In this document: in pieces, positions 26,550 to 34,414 of the stretch
How positions within the stretch are numbered: position 1 is the stretch's first letter
Layout of the letters: the number at the start of each line of letters is the position of its first letter
NCBI RefSeq assembly: GCF_014643375.1
Contig: NZ_BMJJ01000002.1
Span: forward strand, 372,345-436,344
DNA length: 64,000 nt
Source of the DNA: Aureimonas glaciei
GTDB lineage: Bacteria > Pseudomonadota > Alphaproteobacteria > Rhizobiales > Rhizobiaceae
Reading direction: 5' to 3'
Notes under the pieces: generated by a model
Database searches by the model: none
Told to the model about the DNA's origin: nothing
Seen by the model: the letters and a program-made list of their open reading frames with translations, nothing else
Translations under genes and position numbers: made by a program

Positions 26550-26810
26550 ATGAGCGACCTGAACTACGAGATCGTCCAGCATGATGGTGGCTGGGCCTAT
26601 AAGGTGGCGGATGTCTTCTCCGAGACCTTTCCCAGTCATGACCATGCCCTGGCTGCCGCCAAGGATGCCGCCGCGCGGCAGTCCCTGTCCGGCGAGACGG
26701 ATGGCATCAGCTATCAGGACGCGTCCGGCCGCTGGCACGAGGAGGTGGCCCAGGGAACCGATCGGCCCCAGACTCACGTGACCGATCTCGCCGACGGTCA
26801 GGTCAAATAG
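26550..26810 (+). CDS. DUF2188-like small protein
   Basis: Small acidic protein of 86 residues. The first half (EIVQHDGGWAYKVADVFSET; SHDHALAAAKDAAARQ) fits the DUF2188 pattern of short, often stress-related proteins with no known mechanism. AUG start with GGAGG 5' to it (TGGAGGATGAACG). It precedes the luxR gene by about 95 bp on the same strand. The 160-bp spacer before it (26390-26549) holds no recognisable gene. Confidence 0.75.
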   Translation: MSDLNYEIVQHDGGWAYKVADVFSETFPSHDHALAAAKDAAARQSLSGETDGISYQDASGRWHEEVAQGTDRPQTHVTDLADGQVK

Positions 26811-26906
26811 GCCGGACCGCGCCGATGCGACGAAACAACAGGGCGGGTGGCCTTCTTCTGGAACAGCCGGCGGGTCGCCGGCTCGTCTCTGCTGGAAAAC
26901 GCGTCC

Positions 26907-27629
26907 ATGGGCATTGAGAACGCCACCTTCGACTTCCTCGACAGGATCCGCACCCAGGATGACCCGAAGGTCATCCTGGAGGAACTTCTGGCGCAGAGCT
27001 CGGCCCTCGGCTTTCAGCATTTCATGATCACCGGCCTCCCCCTGCCGATGGAGGAACTGGCGCCGCTGGTGATGCTGAATGCCTGGCCGCAGGAATGGTA
27101 CAGCCGCTACACCCAGTCGAACTACTTTGCCGTCGACGGCGTGGCGCAGTGGTCGCTGCGCACCACGAGACCCTATCGCTGGGACGAGGTTCCCGCGGAA
27201 TACCGGGAGAACGACGCGGCCAAGCGCGTCATGGCCGAGGCCAAGTCCTTCGGTTTTCGCGATGGCTACGTGGTCCCGATGTATTCCCCGCGGCACTGGC
27301 AGACGGCGGTCGCCTTCGCATCGGATCAGGCGCTCGCTTTGTCGCCGCGGGACCTCGGCGCGCTGCAGATCATGGGCGTGTTCGCCGCCGAATCGGTGCG
27401 CCGTCTGCTGACACCCCGGCGCGACCTTCCGCCGGTGCTGTCGCCGCGCGAGCGCGACTGTCTGACCTGGGCAGCCCGCGGCAAATCGAGCTGGGACATC
27501 TCGGTCATTCTCGGCATCGGCCACCAGACCGTCCGCGGCTATTTCGCCACCATTCGACATAAACTCGACGTGACGACGATGGCTCAGGCGGTCGCCGAAA
27601 GCATCCGCCGCGGCGAGATCCGGCCCTGA
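26907..27629 (+). CDS. LuxR-family quorum-sensing regulator
   Basis: A 240-residue regulator with an N-terminal autoinducer-binding domain (about 15-165) and a C-terminal LuxR helix-turn-helix (about 178-235, LSPRERDCLTWAARGKSSWD...TVRGYF). Expected ligand-pocket residues are seen as the Trp/Tyr of PQEWYSRY and the later GYVVP; the usual Asp-Pro pair reads Asp-Gly in YFAVDGVAQW. I use ATG 26907; a GTG at 26847 in frame would add 20 residues. It sits 82 bp before a luxI gene with a lux-box-like palindrome between them, so it should bind the acyl-HSL made by that gene. Confidence 0.9.
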   Translation: MGIENATFDFLDRIRTQDDPKVILEELLAQSSALGFQHFMITGLPLPMEELAPLVMLNAWPQEWYSRYTQSNYFAVDGVAQWSLRTTRPYRWDEVPAEYRENDAAKRVMAEAKSFGFRDGYVVPMYSPRHWQTAVAFASDQALALSPRDLGALQIMGVFAAESVRRLLTPRRDLPPVLSPRERDCLTWAARGKSSWDISVILGIGHQTVRGYFATIRHKLDVTTMAQAVAESIRRGEIRP

Positions 27630-27638
27630 CAAACGTCA

Positions 27639-27658
27639 ACCCGCTCATTTGAGCGGGT
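27639..27658 (+). promoter_or_regulatory. lux-box-like operator between luxR and luxI
   Basis: A perfect 20-bp palindrome with arms ACCCGCTCA and TGAGCGGGT around a TT centre. It begins 10 bp after the luxR stop and ends 53 bp before the luxI start. Length and position match lux boxes. A terminator is less likely because the loop would be two bases and no T-run follows. Binding by the adjacent LuxR protein is inferred. Confidence 0.6.
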
Positions 27659-27711
27659 AGGGGCGCCCTGTCACATCACGGTAACTTCTTCGAAAACCGA
27701 AGGAGTGACCC

Positions 27712-28404
27712 ATGTTGCAGGTTCACGTCGTCACCGCCGCCAATCGCGCGCGCTATGGCGCCGAGATGGAGGAGGTCTTCCGCTGGCGCCACCGGATCTA
27801 TGTCGAGGAAAAGCGCTGGATGGAGGCTCGACCGGACGGTCGGGAGATGGACCAGTTCGACACCGACGAGGCGACTTATCTCGTCGCCCTTCGCGGGGGC
27901 GACTTCGTCGCCTCGAGCCGGTTGCGGTCGTTTTCGCAGGCGACGCTGCTGGCTGAGGTGTTTCCGTTCCTCGCCGCGGTGCGGGGCCTGCCCTCCCTGC
28001 CGGAGGAAGCGGAATGGACGCGGATGTTCGTGGTGCCGGGCGTGCGCGAAAGAGGGCACAAGGGCGTCGCCGCGGCGATGTGCTGCGCGGTGATGGAATA
28101 TTGTCTGGAGGAAGGCGTCACGCGGATCGGTGGAATTCAGGAAACCTACTGGCTTCCCCGATGGATGGATTACGGCTGGCGGGTCGAGCCCCTGGGGCTG
28201 CCGCAGGATATCGAGGGCACGTCCTGCCTCGCGGCGATGTTCGAGGTCAGCCAGGAAGCGCTGGAGGGCGTGCGCCGCAGCGCCGGCATTTCCGCCAGCC
28301 AGATCGTCCGCCTCGGCCCGCAGAGGGCTTTCCGGACGGGCCGGATTTACGAGCAACCGATACAGCCGGGCGGCAGTGGGCTCGGACGGCAGGTGCCGGG
28401 ATGA
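27712..28404 (+). CDS. LuxI-family acyl-homoserine-lactone synthase
   Basis: Autoinducer synthase of 230 residues. The family's conserved residues are present: Arg 26 and Trp 36 in WRHRIYVEEKRWM, Asp 47 and Asp 50 in MDQFDTDEATYL, Arg 70 in SSRLR, Glu 101 and Arg 104 in EWTRMFVVPG. The position of Phe 28 in LuxI is Tyr here. The overall form is nearer to the alphaproteobacterial BjaI/RpaI group, some of which use branched or aryl acyl-CoA instead of fatty acyl-ACP. AAGGAG stands 6 bases before the ATG. Acyl specificity cannot be read from sequence. Confidence 0.92.
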   Translation: MLQVHVVTAANRARYGAEMEEVFRWRHRIYVEEKRWMEARPDGREMDQFDTDEATYLVALRGGDFVASSRLRSFSQATLLAEVFPFLAAVRGLPSLPEEAEWTRMFVVPGVRERGHKGVAAAMCCAVMEYCLEEGVTRIGGIQETYWLPRWMDYGWRVEPLGLPQDIEGTSCLAAMFEVSQEALEGVRRSAGISASQIVRLGPQRAFRTGRIYEQPIQPGGSGLGRQVPG

Positions 28405-28628
28405 GCGAGACCCTCGACAAGACGTTCGACAGGCCGTCCTCGACGCCGGACGGTACGGGCGACCGGCGGGCTCAGGACCTGGCGGCGCTTCTGCACTTCT
28501 CGACCTATATCGCCCGCGAGGCAGCTCGGCTGGGGCTCCCCGTGGCCGCCGAACGGGCCCGGATGATCGAACAGGACCTGCTTCGTTCACTGGTATGCGA
28601 TACTGAGCTAAAGGATAATTGCAATTAG
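28401..28628 (+). CDS. Small hypothetical protein coupled to luxI
   Basis: A 75-residue protein whose ATG overlaps the luxI stop (ATGA), so it should be translated with the synthase. Residues about 25-65 form an amphipathic helix (AQDLAALLHFSTYIAREAAR). No domain is recognised, no signal peptide. Its coupling to luxI suggests a function in the quorum-sensing circuit. Its last codons lie within a perfect 12-bp palindrome upstream of the XRE gene. Confidence 0.6.
   Translation: MSETLDKTFDRPSSTPDGTGDRRAQDLAALLHFSTYIAREAARLGLPVAAERARMIEQDLLRSLVCDTELKDNCN
28616..28627. promoter_or_regulatory. Palindrome TAATTGCAATTA upstream of the XRE gene
   Basis: A perfect 12-bp, AT-rich palindrome in a GC-rich genome, 70 bp before the XRE gene start. 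The following spacer (28629-28697) is also AT-rich, so the promoter is probably here. It is a candidate operator for the XRE protein itself. Confidence 0.35.
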
Positions 28629-28697
28629 CCTTTGAGATTCCACAATAGGTGTTCTAGCTCGTGCCGGGGGGGCCTTCTTTTTCCTGGAGTACGAGAA

Positions 28698-28973
28698 TTG
28701 CGTTTAGAGCCAGATGTCGTCGATGTTCACGTGGGCCGAAGGGTCCGCCAGGTCCGCCTCTTGAAAAACCTGACCCAGGAAGAGCTCGGGCAGAAGATTG
28801 GCGTCAGTTACCAGCAGGTCCAGAAGTACGAGACCGGCGCCAACCGCATCAGCGCCAGCCGGCTCTATCGCATCGCGGTCGAGTTCGAGGTCGAGCCGGG
28901 CTGGTTCTTCGACGGGATCGAGCGCGTCGATGTCGATCTGGATCAGCCCGCGCGGATGGGCAGTGGCTCCTGA
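28698..28973 (+). CDS. XRE-family helix-turn-helix regulator
   Basis: A 91-residue protein consisting mostly of one lambda-repressor-like domain (residues about 10-68): GRRVRQVRLLKNLTQEELGQ, then IGVSYQQVQKYETGANRISA. This pattern resembles rhizobial SinR/PraR-like repressors, though it is shorter than PraR, which controls quorum-sensing genes in Rhizobium. The most likely start is TTG 28698 (sequence RLEPDVVDVHVG follows), with GGAG nine bases upstream. Located next to luxR-luxI, it may add a second control layer to that locus. Confidence 0.8.
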   Translation: MRLEPDVVDVHVGRRVRQVRLLKNLTQEELGQKIGVSYQQVQKYETGANRISASRLYRIAVEFEVEPGWFFDGIERVDVDLDQPARMGSGS

Positions 28974-29049
28974 GACTGGCCGAGCGCCGCCACAACCAGC
29001 ATTCCGGGCGTGGCGGACGCGGGTGGTTGCCCGCGCCGGTCTAAGCGGT

Positions 29050-30348
29050 TCAGCAGTCCAGCGTGTTTTCCCGCTCCCAGTCGGTGAGGTGCCGGGAATA
29101 GGCGTTCCACTCTTCGCCCTTCAGCTTGAGATAGCTCGGCACCACGGCCCCGAGCCGCTCCTTCATGACGTCTGACGCGCCCAGCGCGCGCAGCGCGTCG
29201 AGAAGGTTCAGCGGCAGCCTCTTGGTGCCCTCGACCGTGTGACCCTCGGTGTACATGTTGATGTCGAGCCGCTGGCCGGGATCGCGTTCATTGTCCAGGC
29301 CGTCCAGCCCGGCGGCGATGATGCCCGCCTGCAGCAGGTAGGGATTGGCCGCGCCGTCGGCGAGCCGGATTTCGAAGCGGTTGCCCTCAGGAATGCGGAT
29401 CAGGTGCGTGCGGTTGTTGCCGGTATAGGTGATGGCGTTCGGCGCCCAGGTCGCGCCCGAGGTCGTGCGCGGCGCGTTGATGCGCTTGTAGGAATTCACC
29501 GTCGGGTTGAAGATCGCCGTGAGTGCCTCGGCCGAGTGCATGATCCCGCCGAGGAACTGGTAGCCGAGGGCCGAGATGCCGAGCTCGCCCGCCGGATCCT
29601 CGAAGACGTTCGTCTCGCCTTTCCACAACGAGACATGCGCATGGCAGCCCGACCCCGTCAGGTCGATGAAGGGTTTGGGCATGAAGGTCGCGCGCAGGCC
29701 GTGCTTTTCGGCGATCGAGCGGGCCATGTATTTAAAGAAAGCATGGCGGTCGGCGGTGAGGAGCGCGTCGTCGAAGGCCCAGTTCATCTCGAACTGGCCG
29801 TTCGCGTCCTCGTGGTCGCTCTGATACGGCTTCCAGCCGAGAACGAGCATGGCGTCGGCAATCTCGGTGATGATGTCGTATTGCCGCATCAGCGCCGACT
29901 GGTCGTAGCACGGCTTCATCTGCCGGTCGGCCTGGTCGCAGACGGCGCGCCCGTCGGGCGTGGTCAGGAAGAATTCGCATTCGACGCCGGTCTTCACGAC
30001 ATAGCCCTTGGCCGCCGCCTCGGCGACGAGCCGCTTCAGCGTGTTGCGCGGCGCGTGCGCGACCGGCTGGCCATTCATCCAGGGATCGGCGGCGAGCCAG
30101 CCGACCTCCGGCTTCCACGGCAGCTGGATGAGGCTGTCCGGGTCCGGCTTGGCGAAGACGTCGGGATCGGCCGGCGACATGTCGAGCCAGGTGGCGAAAC
30201 CGGCAAAGCCGGCGCCGTCCTCGGCCATCTTGTCGATCGCCTGGGCGGGTACAAGCTTGGCGCGCTGCACGCCAAAGAGGTCGGTATAGGAGATCAGGAA
30301 ATATTTGATCCCGCGTTTCTCAGCGATCGCTTCCAGGCTGGCAGACAT
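29050..30348 (-). CDS. glnT: Type III glutamine synthetase family protein (GlnT / gamma-glutamylmethylamide synthetase GmaS)
   Basis: Glutamine-synthetase-fold ligase of 432 residues. The N-terminus RGIKYFLISYTDLFGVQRAK, the central HEDANGQFEMNW and GSGCHAHVSLW (metal and substrate residues), and the NSYKRINAP loop are characteristic. Two reactions are known for close relatives: glutamine synthesis (GlnT) and ATP-dependent joining of glutamate and methylamine (GmaS). The gene is last in an operon with glxB-glxC-glxD, homologues of mgsABC, and a soxBDAG set follows the same orientation nearby. That context favours GmaS, but sequence alone does not settle it. Start ATG 30346-30348. Confidence 0.9.
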   Translation of the reverse strand: MSASLEAIAEKRGIKYFLISYTDLFGVQRAKLVPAQAIDKMAEDGAGFAGFATWLDMSPADPDVFAKPDPDSLIQLPWKPEVGWLAADPWMNGQPVAHAPRNTLKRLVAEAAAKGYVVKTGVECEFFLTTPDGRAVCDQADRQMKPCYDQSALMRQYDIITEIADAMLVLGWKPYQSDHEDANGQFEMNWAFDDALLTADRHAFFKYMARSIAEKHGLRATFMPKPFIDLTGSGCHAHVSLWKGETNVFEDPAGELGISALGYQFLGGIMHSAEALTAIFNPTVNSYKRINAPRTTSGATWAPNAITYTGNNRTHLIRIPEGNRFEIRLADGAANPYLLQAGIIAAGLDGLDNERDPGQRLDINMYTEGHTVEGTKRLPLNLLDALRALGASDVMKERLGAVVPSYLKLKGEEWNAYSRHLTDWERENTLDC

Positions 30349-30428
30349 GAAATCCCCTCGGTCGAAAAACTCGGTGTGATCGGATGGGCATCGCGGGATA
30401 CGAAGAAGGGGCGTTTCCGCCCCCTCGA

Positions 30429-31766
30429 TCAAAGTCCTGTCTGGCCGGGGATCCAGTTCGTCCCGGCGAGCGGCACGCGGGCCATGGCCGCCGCCTCCAT
30501 GGTCAGGGCGACGAGATCCTCAGGCTCCAGATTGTGGACGTGGCTCTTGCCGCAGGCCCGGGCGATGGTCTGCGCCTCGAGCGTCAGCACGGCGAGGTAG
30601 TTGGCGAGGCGCCTTCCGGCGAGCACCGGGTCGAGGCGGGCGGCCAGCTCCGGGTTCTGCGTGGTGATGCCGGCGGGGTCGAGGCCCTCGTGCCAGTCGT
30701 CATAGGCGCCGGCCGTGGTGCCGAGCTTCCGGTATTCCTCCTCCAGCGCCGGATCGTTGTCCCCCAGCGCGATCAGCGCCGCCGAGCCGATCGACACCGC
30801 GTCGGCCCCGAGCGCCAGCGCCTTTGCCACATCCGCGCCGGAGCGGATGCCGCCGGAGACGATGAGTTGCACCTTGCGGTGCATGCCGAGGTCCTGCAGC
30901 GCCTGCACGGCCGGGGCGATAGCGGCGAGGATGGGCAGGCCGACATTCTCGATGAACACTTCCTGCGTCGCCGCCGTGCCGCCCTGCATGCCGTCGAGGA
31001 CGACGACGTCGGCGCCCGACTTCACCGCCAGCGCAGTGTCGTAATAGGGCCGCGACGCGCCGATCTTGACGTAGATCGGCTTCTCCCAGTCGGTGATCTC
31101 CCTGAGTTCCTCGATCTTGATCTCGAGATCGTCCGGGCCCGTCCAGTCCGGATGGCGGCAGGCCGAGCGCTGGTCGATCCCCTCGGGCAGGGTGCGCATC
31201 TTGGCGACGCGCGGCGAAATTTTCTGGCCGAGCAGCATGCCGCCGCCGCCGGGCTTGGCGCCCTGGCCGATGACGATCTCGATTGCGTCGGCGCGGCGGA
31301 GGTCGCGCGGGTTCATGCCGTAGCGCGACGGCAGATACTGGTAGACGAGGACCTGAGAATGCCCGCGCTCCTCCTCCGTCATGCCGCCGTCGCCGGTCGT
31401 CGTCGACGTGCCGGCCAGACTCGCGCCGCGGCCGAGCGCTTCCTTGGCCTGTCCCGACAGCGAGCCGAAACTCATGCCGGCGATGGTGACGGGGATTTTC
31501 AGCCGGATCGGCTTCTTGGCAAAGCGCGAGCCGAGGACGACGTCGGTCCCGCACTTCTCGCGATAGCCTTCCAGCGGATAGCGCGAGATCGACGCGCCGA
31601 GGAACAGGAGGTCGTCGAAATGCGGCACCTTGCGCTTGGCGCCGCCGCCGCGGATGTCGTAGATGCCGGTCGCCGCGGCGCGCTGGATCTCGGAGATCGT
31701 GTGCGGGTCGAAGGTCGCGGAATAGCGCGGCAGGGTGCGGTGGACGGGCTTCATCGGAGCGTTCAT
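30429..31766 (-). CDS. glxD: FMN-binding glutamate synthase-family protein (GlxD / MgsC)
   Basis: A 445-residue protein equal to the FMN/synthase TIM-barrel domain of glutamate synthase. Visible segments are PVTIAGMSFGSLSGQAKEAL, GQGAKPGGGGMLLG and the FMN phosphate-binding VSGGIRSGADVAKAL with GADAVSIGSAA. With GlxB and GlxC it rebuilds a three-piece glutamate synthase; in methylotrophs the equivalent MgsABC makes N-methylglutamate. It is 12 bp downstream of glxC and 80 bp upstream of glnT. Confidence 0.92.
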   Translation of the reverse strand: MNAPMKPVHRTLPRYSATFDPHTISEIQRAAATGIYDIRGGGAKRKVPHFDDLLFLGASISRYPLEGYREKCGTDVVLGSRFAKKPIRLKIPVTIAGMSFGSLSGQAKEALGRGASLAGTSTTTGDGGMTEEERGHSQVLVYQYLPSRYGMNPRDLRRADAIEIVIGQGAKPGGGGMLLGQKISPRVAKMRTLPEGIDQRSACRHPDWTGPDDLEIKIEELREITDWEKPIYVKIGASRPYYDTALAVKSGADVVVLDGMQGGTAATQEVFIENVGLPILAAIAPAVQALQDLGMHRKVQLIVSGGIRSGADVAKALALGADAVSIGSAALIALGDNDPALEEEYRKLGTTAGAYDDWHEGLDPAGITTQNPELAARLDPVLAGRRLANYLAVLTLEAQTIARACGKSHVHNLEPEDLVALTMEAAAMARVPLAGTNWIPGQTGL

Positions 31767-31778
31767 GACGGGACCCGT

Positions 31779-32465
31779 TCAGTAGGCGTCGGCATTGTCG
31801 ACATGGAAATGGTAGAGATTGCGGGCCGAGCCGTAGAAGCGGAACTCGCTGGCCGCGACGCCGCCGACGCCGGCTTTCGCCAAGACGCCCTCCAGCGCCT
31901 CGATCTCGTCCGGCCCGAGCGGCTTTTCGATGCAGTCGGCGCCGAGACTGGCGACGGACCCGCGCACGAACAGGCGCGCCTCGTAGATCGAATCGCCCAG
32001 CGCCTCGCCGGCGTCGCCAAGGACGACGAGATTGCCGGCCTGCGCCATGAAGGCGCTCATCGGGCCGATCGAGCCCTTCACCAGGATGTCGACGCCCTTC
32101 ATCGAGATGCCGCAGCGCGCCGAGGCATTGCCGTCGATGACGAGAAGGCCGCCATGCGCGGTGGCGCCTGCGGCCTGGCTGGCGTCGCCGGCAATGCGAA
32201 TCTCGCCCGACATCATGTTCTCGCCGACGCCGACGCCGGCATTGCCGGAAACGAGGATGGTCGCCTTGTCGTTCATGCCGCCGCAGTAGTAGCCGACATG
32301 GCCGTTGACCTCGACGGTGATCGGCACGTCGAGGCCGCAGGCGATGGCATGCTTGCCGCCGGGATTGTCGATCACCCAGTGCGTTTCGTTGGTCGTCTCG
32401 GGCAGCGCATGCAGCGCCTGGTTCAGCTCGCGCAGCGGCACCGTGGCGAGATCGAAGCTCGGCAT
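31779..32465 (-). CDS. glxC: GlxC / MgsB, glutamate synthase C-terminal beta-helix domain protein
   Basis: A 228-residue protein made of the right-handed beta-helix found at the C-terminus of glutamate synthase. Repeating glycine-rich rungs such as VNGHVGYYCGGMNDKATIL, GNAGVGVGENMMSG and GGLLVIDGNASARCG are seen. It has no catalytic centre of its own and holds the amidotransferase and FMN subunits together. Its start ATG overlaps the glxB stop by one base. Confidence 0.92.
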   Translation of the reverse strand: MPSFDLATVPLRELNQALHALPETTNETHWVIDNPGGKHAIACGLDVPITVEVNGHVGYYCGGMNDKATILVSGNAGVGVGENMMSGEIRIAGDASQAAGATAHGGLLVIDGNASARCGISMKGVDILVKGSIGPMSAFMAQAGNLVVLGDAGEALGDSIYEARLFVRGSVASLGADCIEKPLGPDEIEALEGVLAKAGVGGVAASEFRFYGSARNLYHFHVDNADAY

Positions 32466-33358
32466 CACGGGCGCTCCCAGACATAGACCGTCGCCGGTTC
32501 CGGCTCGAAGACGCGCGCCGTCTCGATGCCGGGCAAGCCAGCCAGCGCCCGGTATTCCGAGCCGAAGGCGACGTAATCGTCGGTCTCGGCCATGACGGCC
32601 GGCTTGCACGAGATCGGATCGCGCATCACGGCAAAGCCTTTTTCGGTGCCGACGACGAAAGTGTAGAAGCCGTCGAGATCGCCGAGGCCCTGTTCCAGCG
32701 CTTCGCTCAGCGACGCGCCCTCGCGCATCTTCCAGGTGAGGTAGCCCGCGGCGACCTCGGAATCATTGTCGGTGGCGAACTCGATGCCTTCGCGCGACAG
32801 CATCCGGCGCAACGAGGCGTGGTTGGACAGGGAGCCGTTGTGGACCAGGCACTGGTCGGTGCCGGTGGAGAAGGGGTGGGCGCCCCTCGTCGTCACCGCC
32901 GACTCCGTCGCCATTCGGGTATGGCCGATGCCGTGCGTGCCGGACATAGCGGGCAGGCCGAAGCGGCTGGCGACGTCGCCGGGCAGGCCGACTTCCTTGT
33001 AGAGCTCCATCGCGCCGCCGGTCCCGACGAGACTGACCCCGGCCTCGGCCGCGATCAGCGCCCGCGCCTCGGCCTCCTTGGCCTCGGGCACGCTGACGAC
33101 GACATGGGTGTCGTGGAAGACCGGCTGGGTAGTCGATCCCAAGGCGGTGCCGAGCCGGTCCACGGCGCTTCGCAGCGCCTCGGCATCGGTGCCGCGCAGG
33201 GTCAGCTTGACCTGACCGGCGGCGCCGGCGCCGTAGATGGCAAAGCCGGCGCTGTCCGGGCCGCGGTCCGACATGACCTCCAGCATGCCCGAGAGGAGCG
33301 AGCCGAGCTCGTCCTGCAGTTTCGGCCCCTTGAGAAAGAGCCCGACGATCCCGCACAT
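32465..33358 (-). CDS. glxB: Class II glutamine amidotransferase subunit (GlxB / MgsA)
   Basis: A 297-residue Ntn amidotransferase domain. MCGIVGLF begins with the nucleophile Cys 2; SDRGPDSAGFAIYG, GHTRMATES and HNGSLSN are the glutamine-binding motifs. It matches the N-terminal domain of glutamate synthase as a separate protein. First gene of glxBCD-glnT. In the N-methylglutamate route the equivalent MgsA belongs to the synthase that exchanges methylamine onto glutamate. A palindrome GTGAAT-N7-ATTCAC lies 17 bp upstream. Confidence 0.92.
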   Translation of the reverse strand: MCGIVGLFLKGPKLQDELGSLLSGMLEVMSDRGPDSAGFAIYGAGAAGQVKLTLRGTDAEALRSAVDRLGTALGSTTQPVFHDTHVVVSVPEAKEAEARALIAAEAGVSLVGTGGAMELYKEVGLPGDVASRFGLPAMSGTHGIGHTRMATESAVTTRGAHPFSTGTDQCLVHNGSLSNHASLRRMLSREGIEFATDNDSEVAAGYLTWKMREGASLSEALEQGLGDLDGFYTFVVGTEKGFAVMRDPISCKPAVMAETDDYVAFGSEYRALAGLPGIETARVFEPEPATVYVWERP

Positions 33359-33374
33359 GGCGTGTTTCCTATGA

Positions 33375-33393
33375 GTGAATATTTCTAATTCAC
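33375..33393. promoter_or_regulatory. Palindrome upstream of glxB, candidate operator
   Basis: GTGAAT (33375-33380) and ATTCAC (33388-33393) are exact inverted arms around ATTTCTA, in the 99-bp AT-rich gap between glxB and the cupin regulator gene. It is a plausible target for that regulator. Position overlaps the expected glxB promoter. Confidence 0.4.
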
Positions 33394-33457
33394 AGGAATA
33401 TGTCGGGGATGCTGGCGCGTCAATGCGAAGCCGGCGATTTCTTGGGGCCGGGACGTG

Positions 33458-34111
33458 TTAGGGCTGCTCGCGGCTGTAGACGATGATCGAGAGATAGGTG
33501 CAGGGCAGCTGGTTCAGCCGCTCCGGTCCGTGCAGCGCGGCGGAGTCGAAGAGCATGGCGTCGCCGGGGGACAGCTCGTAGGTCCGCTCGCCGTGGCGAT
33601 AGGCGACGCTGCCGGTCAGCATGAAGATGAATTCCGTGCCGGCATGCTGGAAGTTGGTGTAGGGGAGGGCGTCCTCGTGCAGCTCGATCAGATAGGGCTC
33701 GACCACCACGTCGTTGCGCAACCCGTGCCCCAGCAGGCGGTAGACGTGCCCGGCCTTGGTGCCGCGCCGGTCGATGATGACGCCCTGATCGGCCTTGACG
33801 AAGGAGCAGTCGCGCTGCTCCTCGAACTCGGCGAACAGCGTCGACATTTGCACGCCCAGCGCCGAGGCGATCGCCTGCAGCGTCGTCAGCGAGGGAGAGA
33901 TCTGGCCGTTCTCGATCTTCGACAGCATGCCGCTGGAAATGCCCGCTGCCGCGGAGAGATCGGCGATCGACAGGTCCTTCTGCCGCCGCAGCCGGCGGAC
34001 ATGCGCGCCCAGCGCCCGTTCGAGATTGCGGTGTTCCGTCCGGGGGGCTGTCGACCCCGTCGCCAGATCGGTGTCGTCGGGACCATCGGTCCCCGTGATG
34101 TCGCTCGTCAT
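33458..34111 (-). CDS. XRE-cupin transcriptional regulator of the glx operon
   Basis: A 217-residue regulator with an N-terminal XRE helix-turn-helix (about 33-88: VRRLRRQKDLSIADLSAAAG, SSGMLSKIENGQISPSLTTL) and a C-terminal cupin (about 140-212; GTEFIFMLTGSVAYRHG, LSPGDAMLFDSAALHGP). Such proteins sense a small metabolite through the cupin. It runs in the same direction as glxB with 99 bp between, and is likely its local regulator. Start ATG 34109-34111. The spacer 34112-34414 to the nuclease-like gene is lower in GC and contains nothing I recognise. Confidence 0.88.
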   Translation of the reverse strand: MTSDITGTDGPDDTDLATGSTAPRTEHRNLERALGAHVRRLRRQKDLSIADLSAAAGISSGMLSKIENGQISPSLTTLQAIASALGVQMSTLFAEFEEQRDCSFVKADQGVIIDRRGTKAGHVYRLLGHGLRNDVVVEPYLIELHEDALPYTNFQHAGTEFIFMLTGSVAYRHGERTYELSPGDAMLFDSAALHGPERLNQLPCTYLSIIVYSREQP

Positions 34112-34414
34112 CCTGCCTCGCTTTGAGAATCCGGACTGGCAGGCAGTCCTTTCCCCGAACCAAAGGCCACAACGGGCGATCTGTCAAAGCACGCCTTGGC
34201 CCAATCCTTGAATGTTCCGCACCGACTACCGCGTAACGCGCGATCGATGTGGCGATACGTGGCACCGGCCACCAAAAGGACTTTGCTGCGAGCGCTGGCT
34301 AGTGGCTTGGCTGGGTGGATGCGAACAGTCTGCTTCAGAGCAGAGAGTCTCAAAAGCGAAATTCGATATCTGATAGACGTGGGCCGAAGGCTGCCAGAGC
34401 CAGCGTCGGCAACT

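Noticed and set aside
27639-27658. Palindrome after luxR as an intrinsic terminator
   Set aside because: The loop would be two bases and no T-run follows; size and place fit a lux box better.
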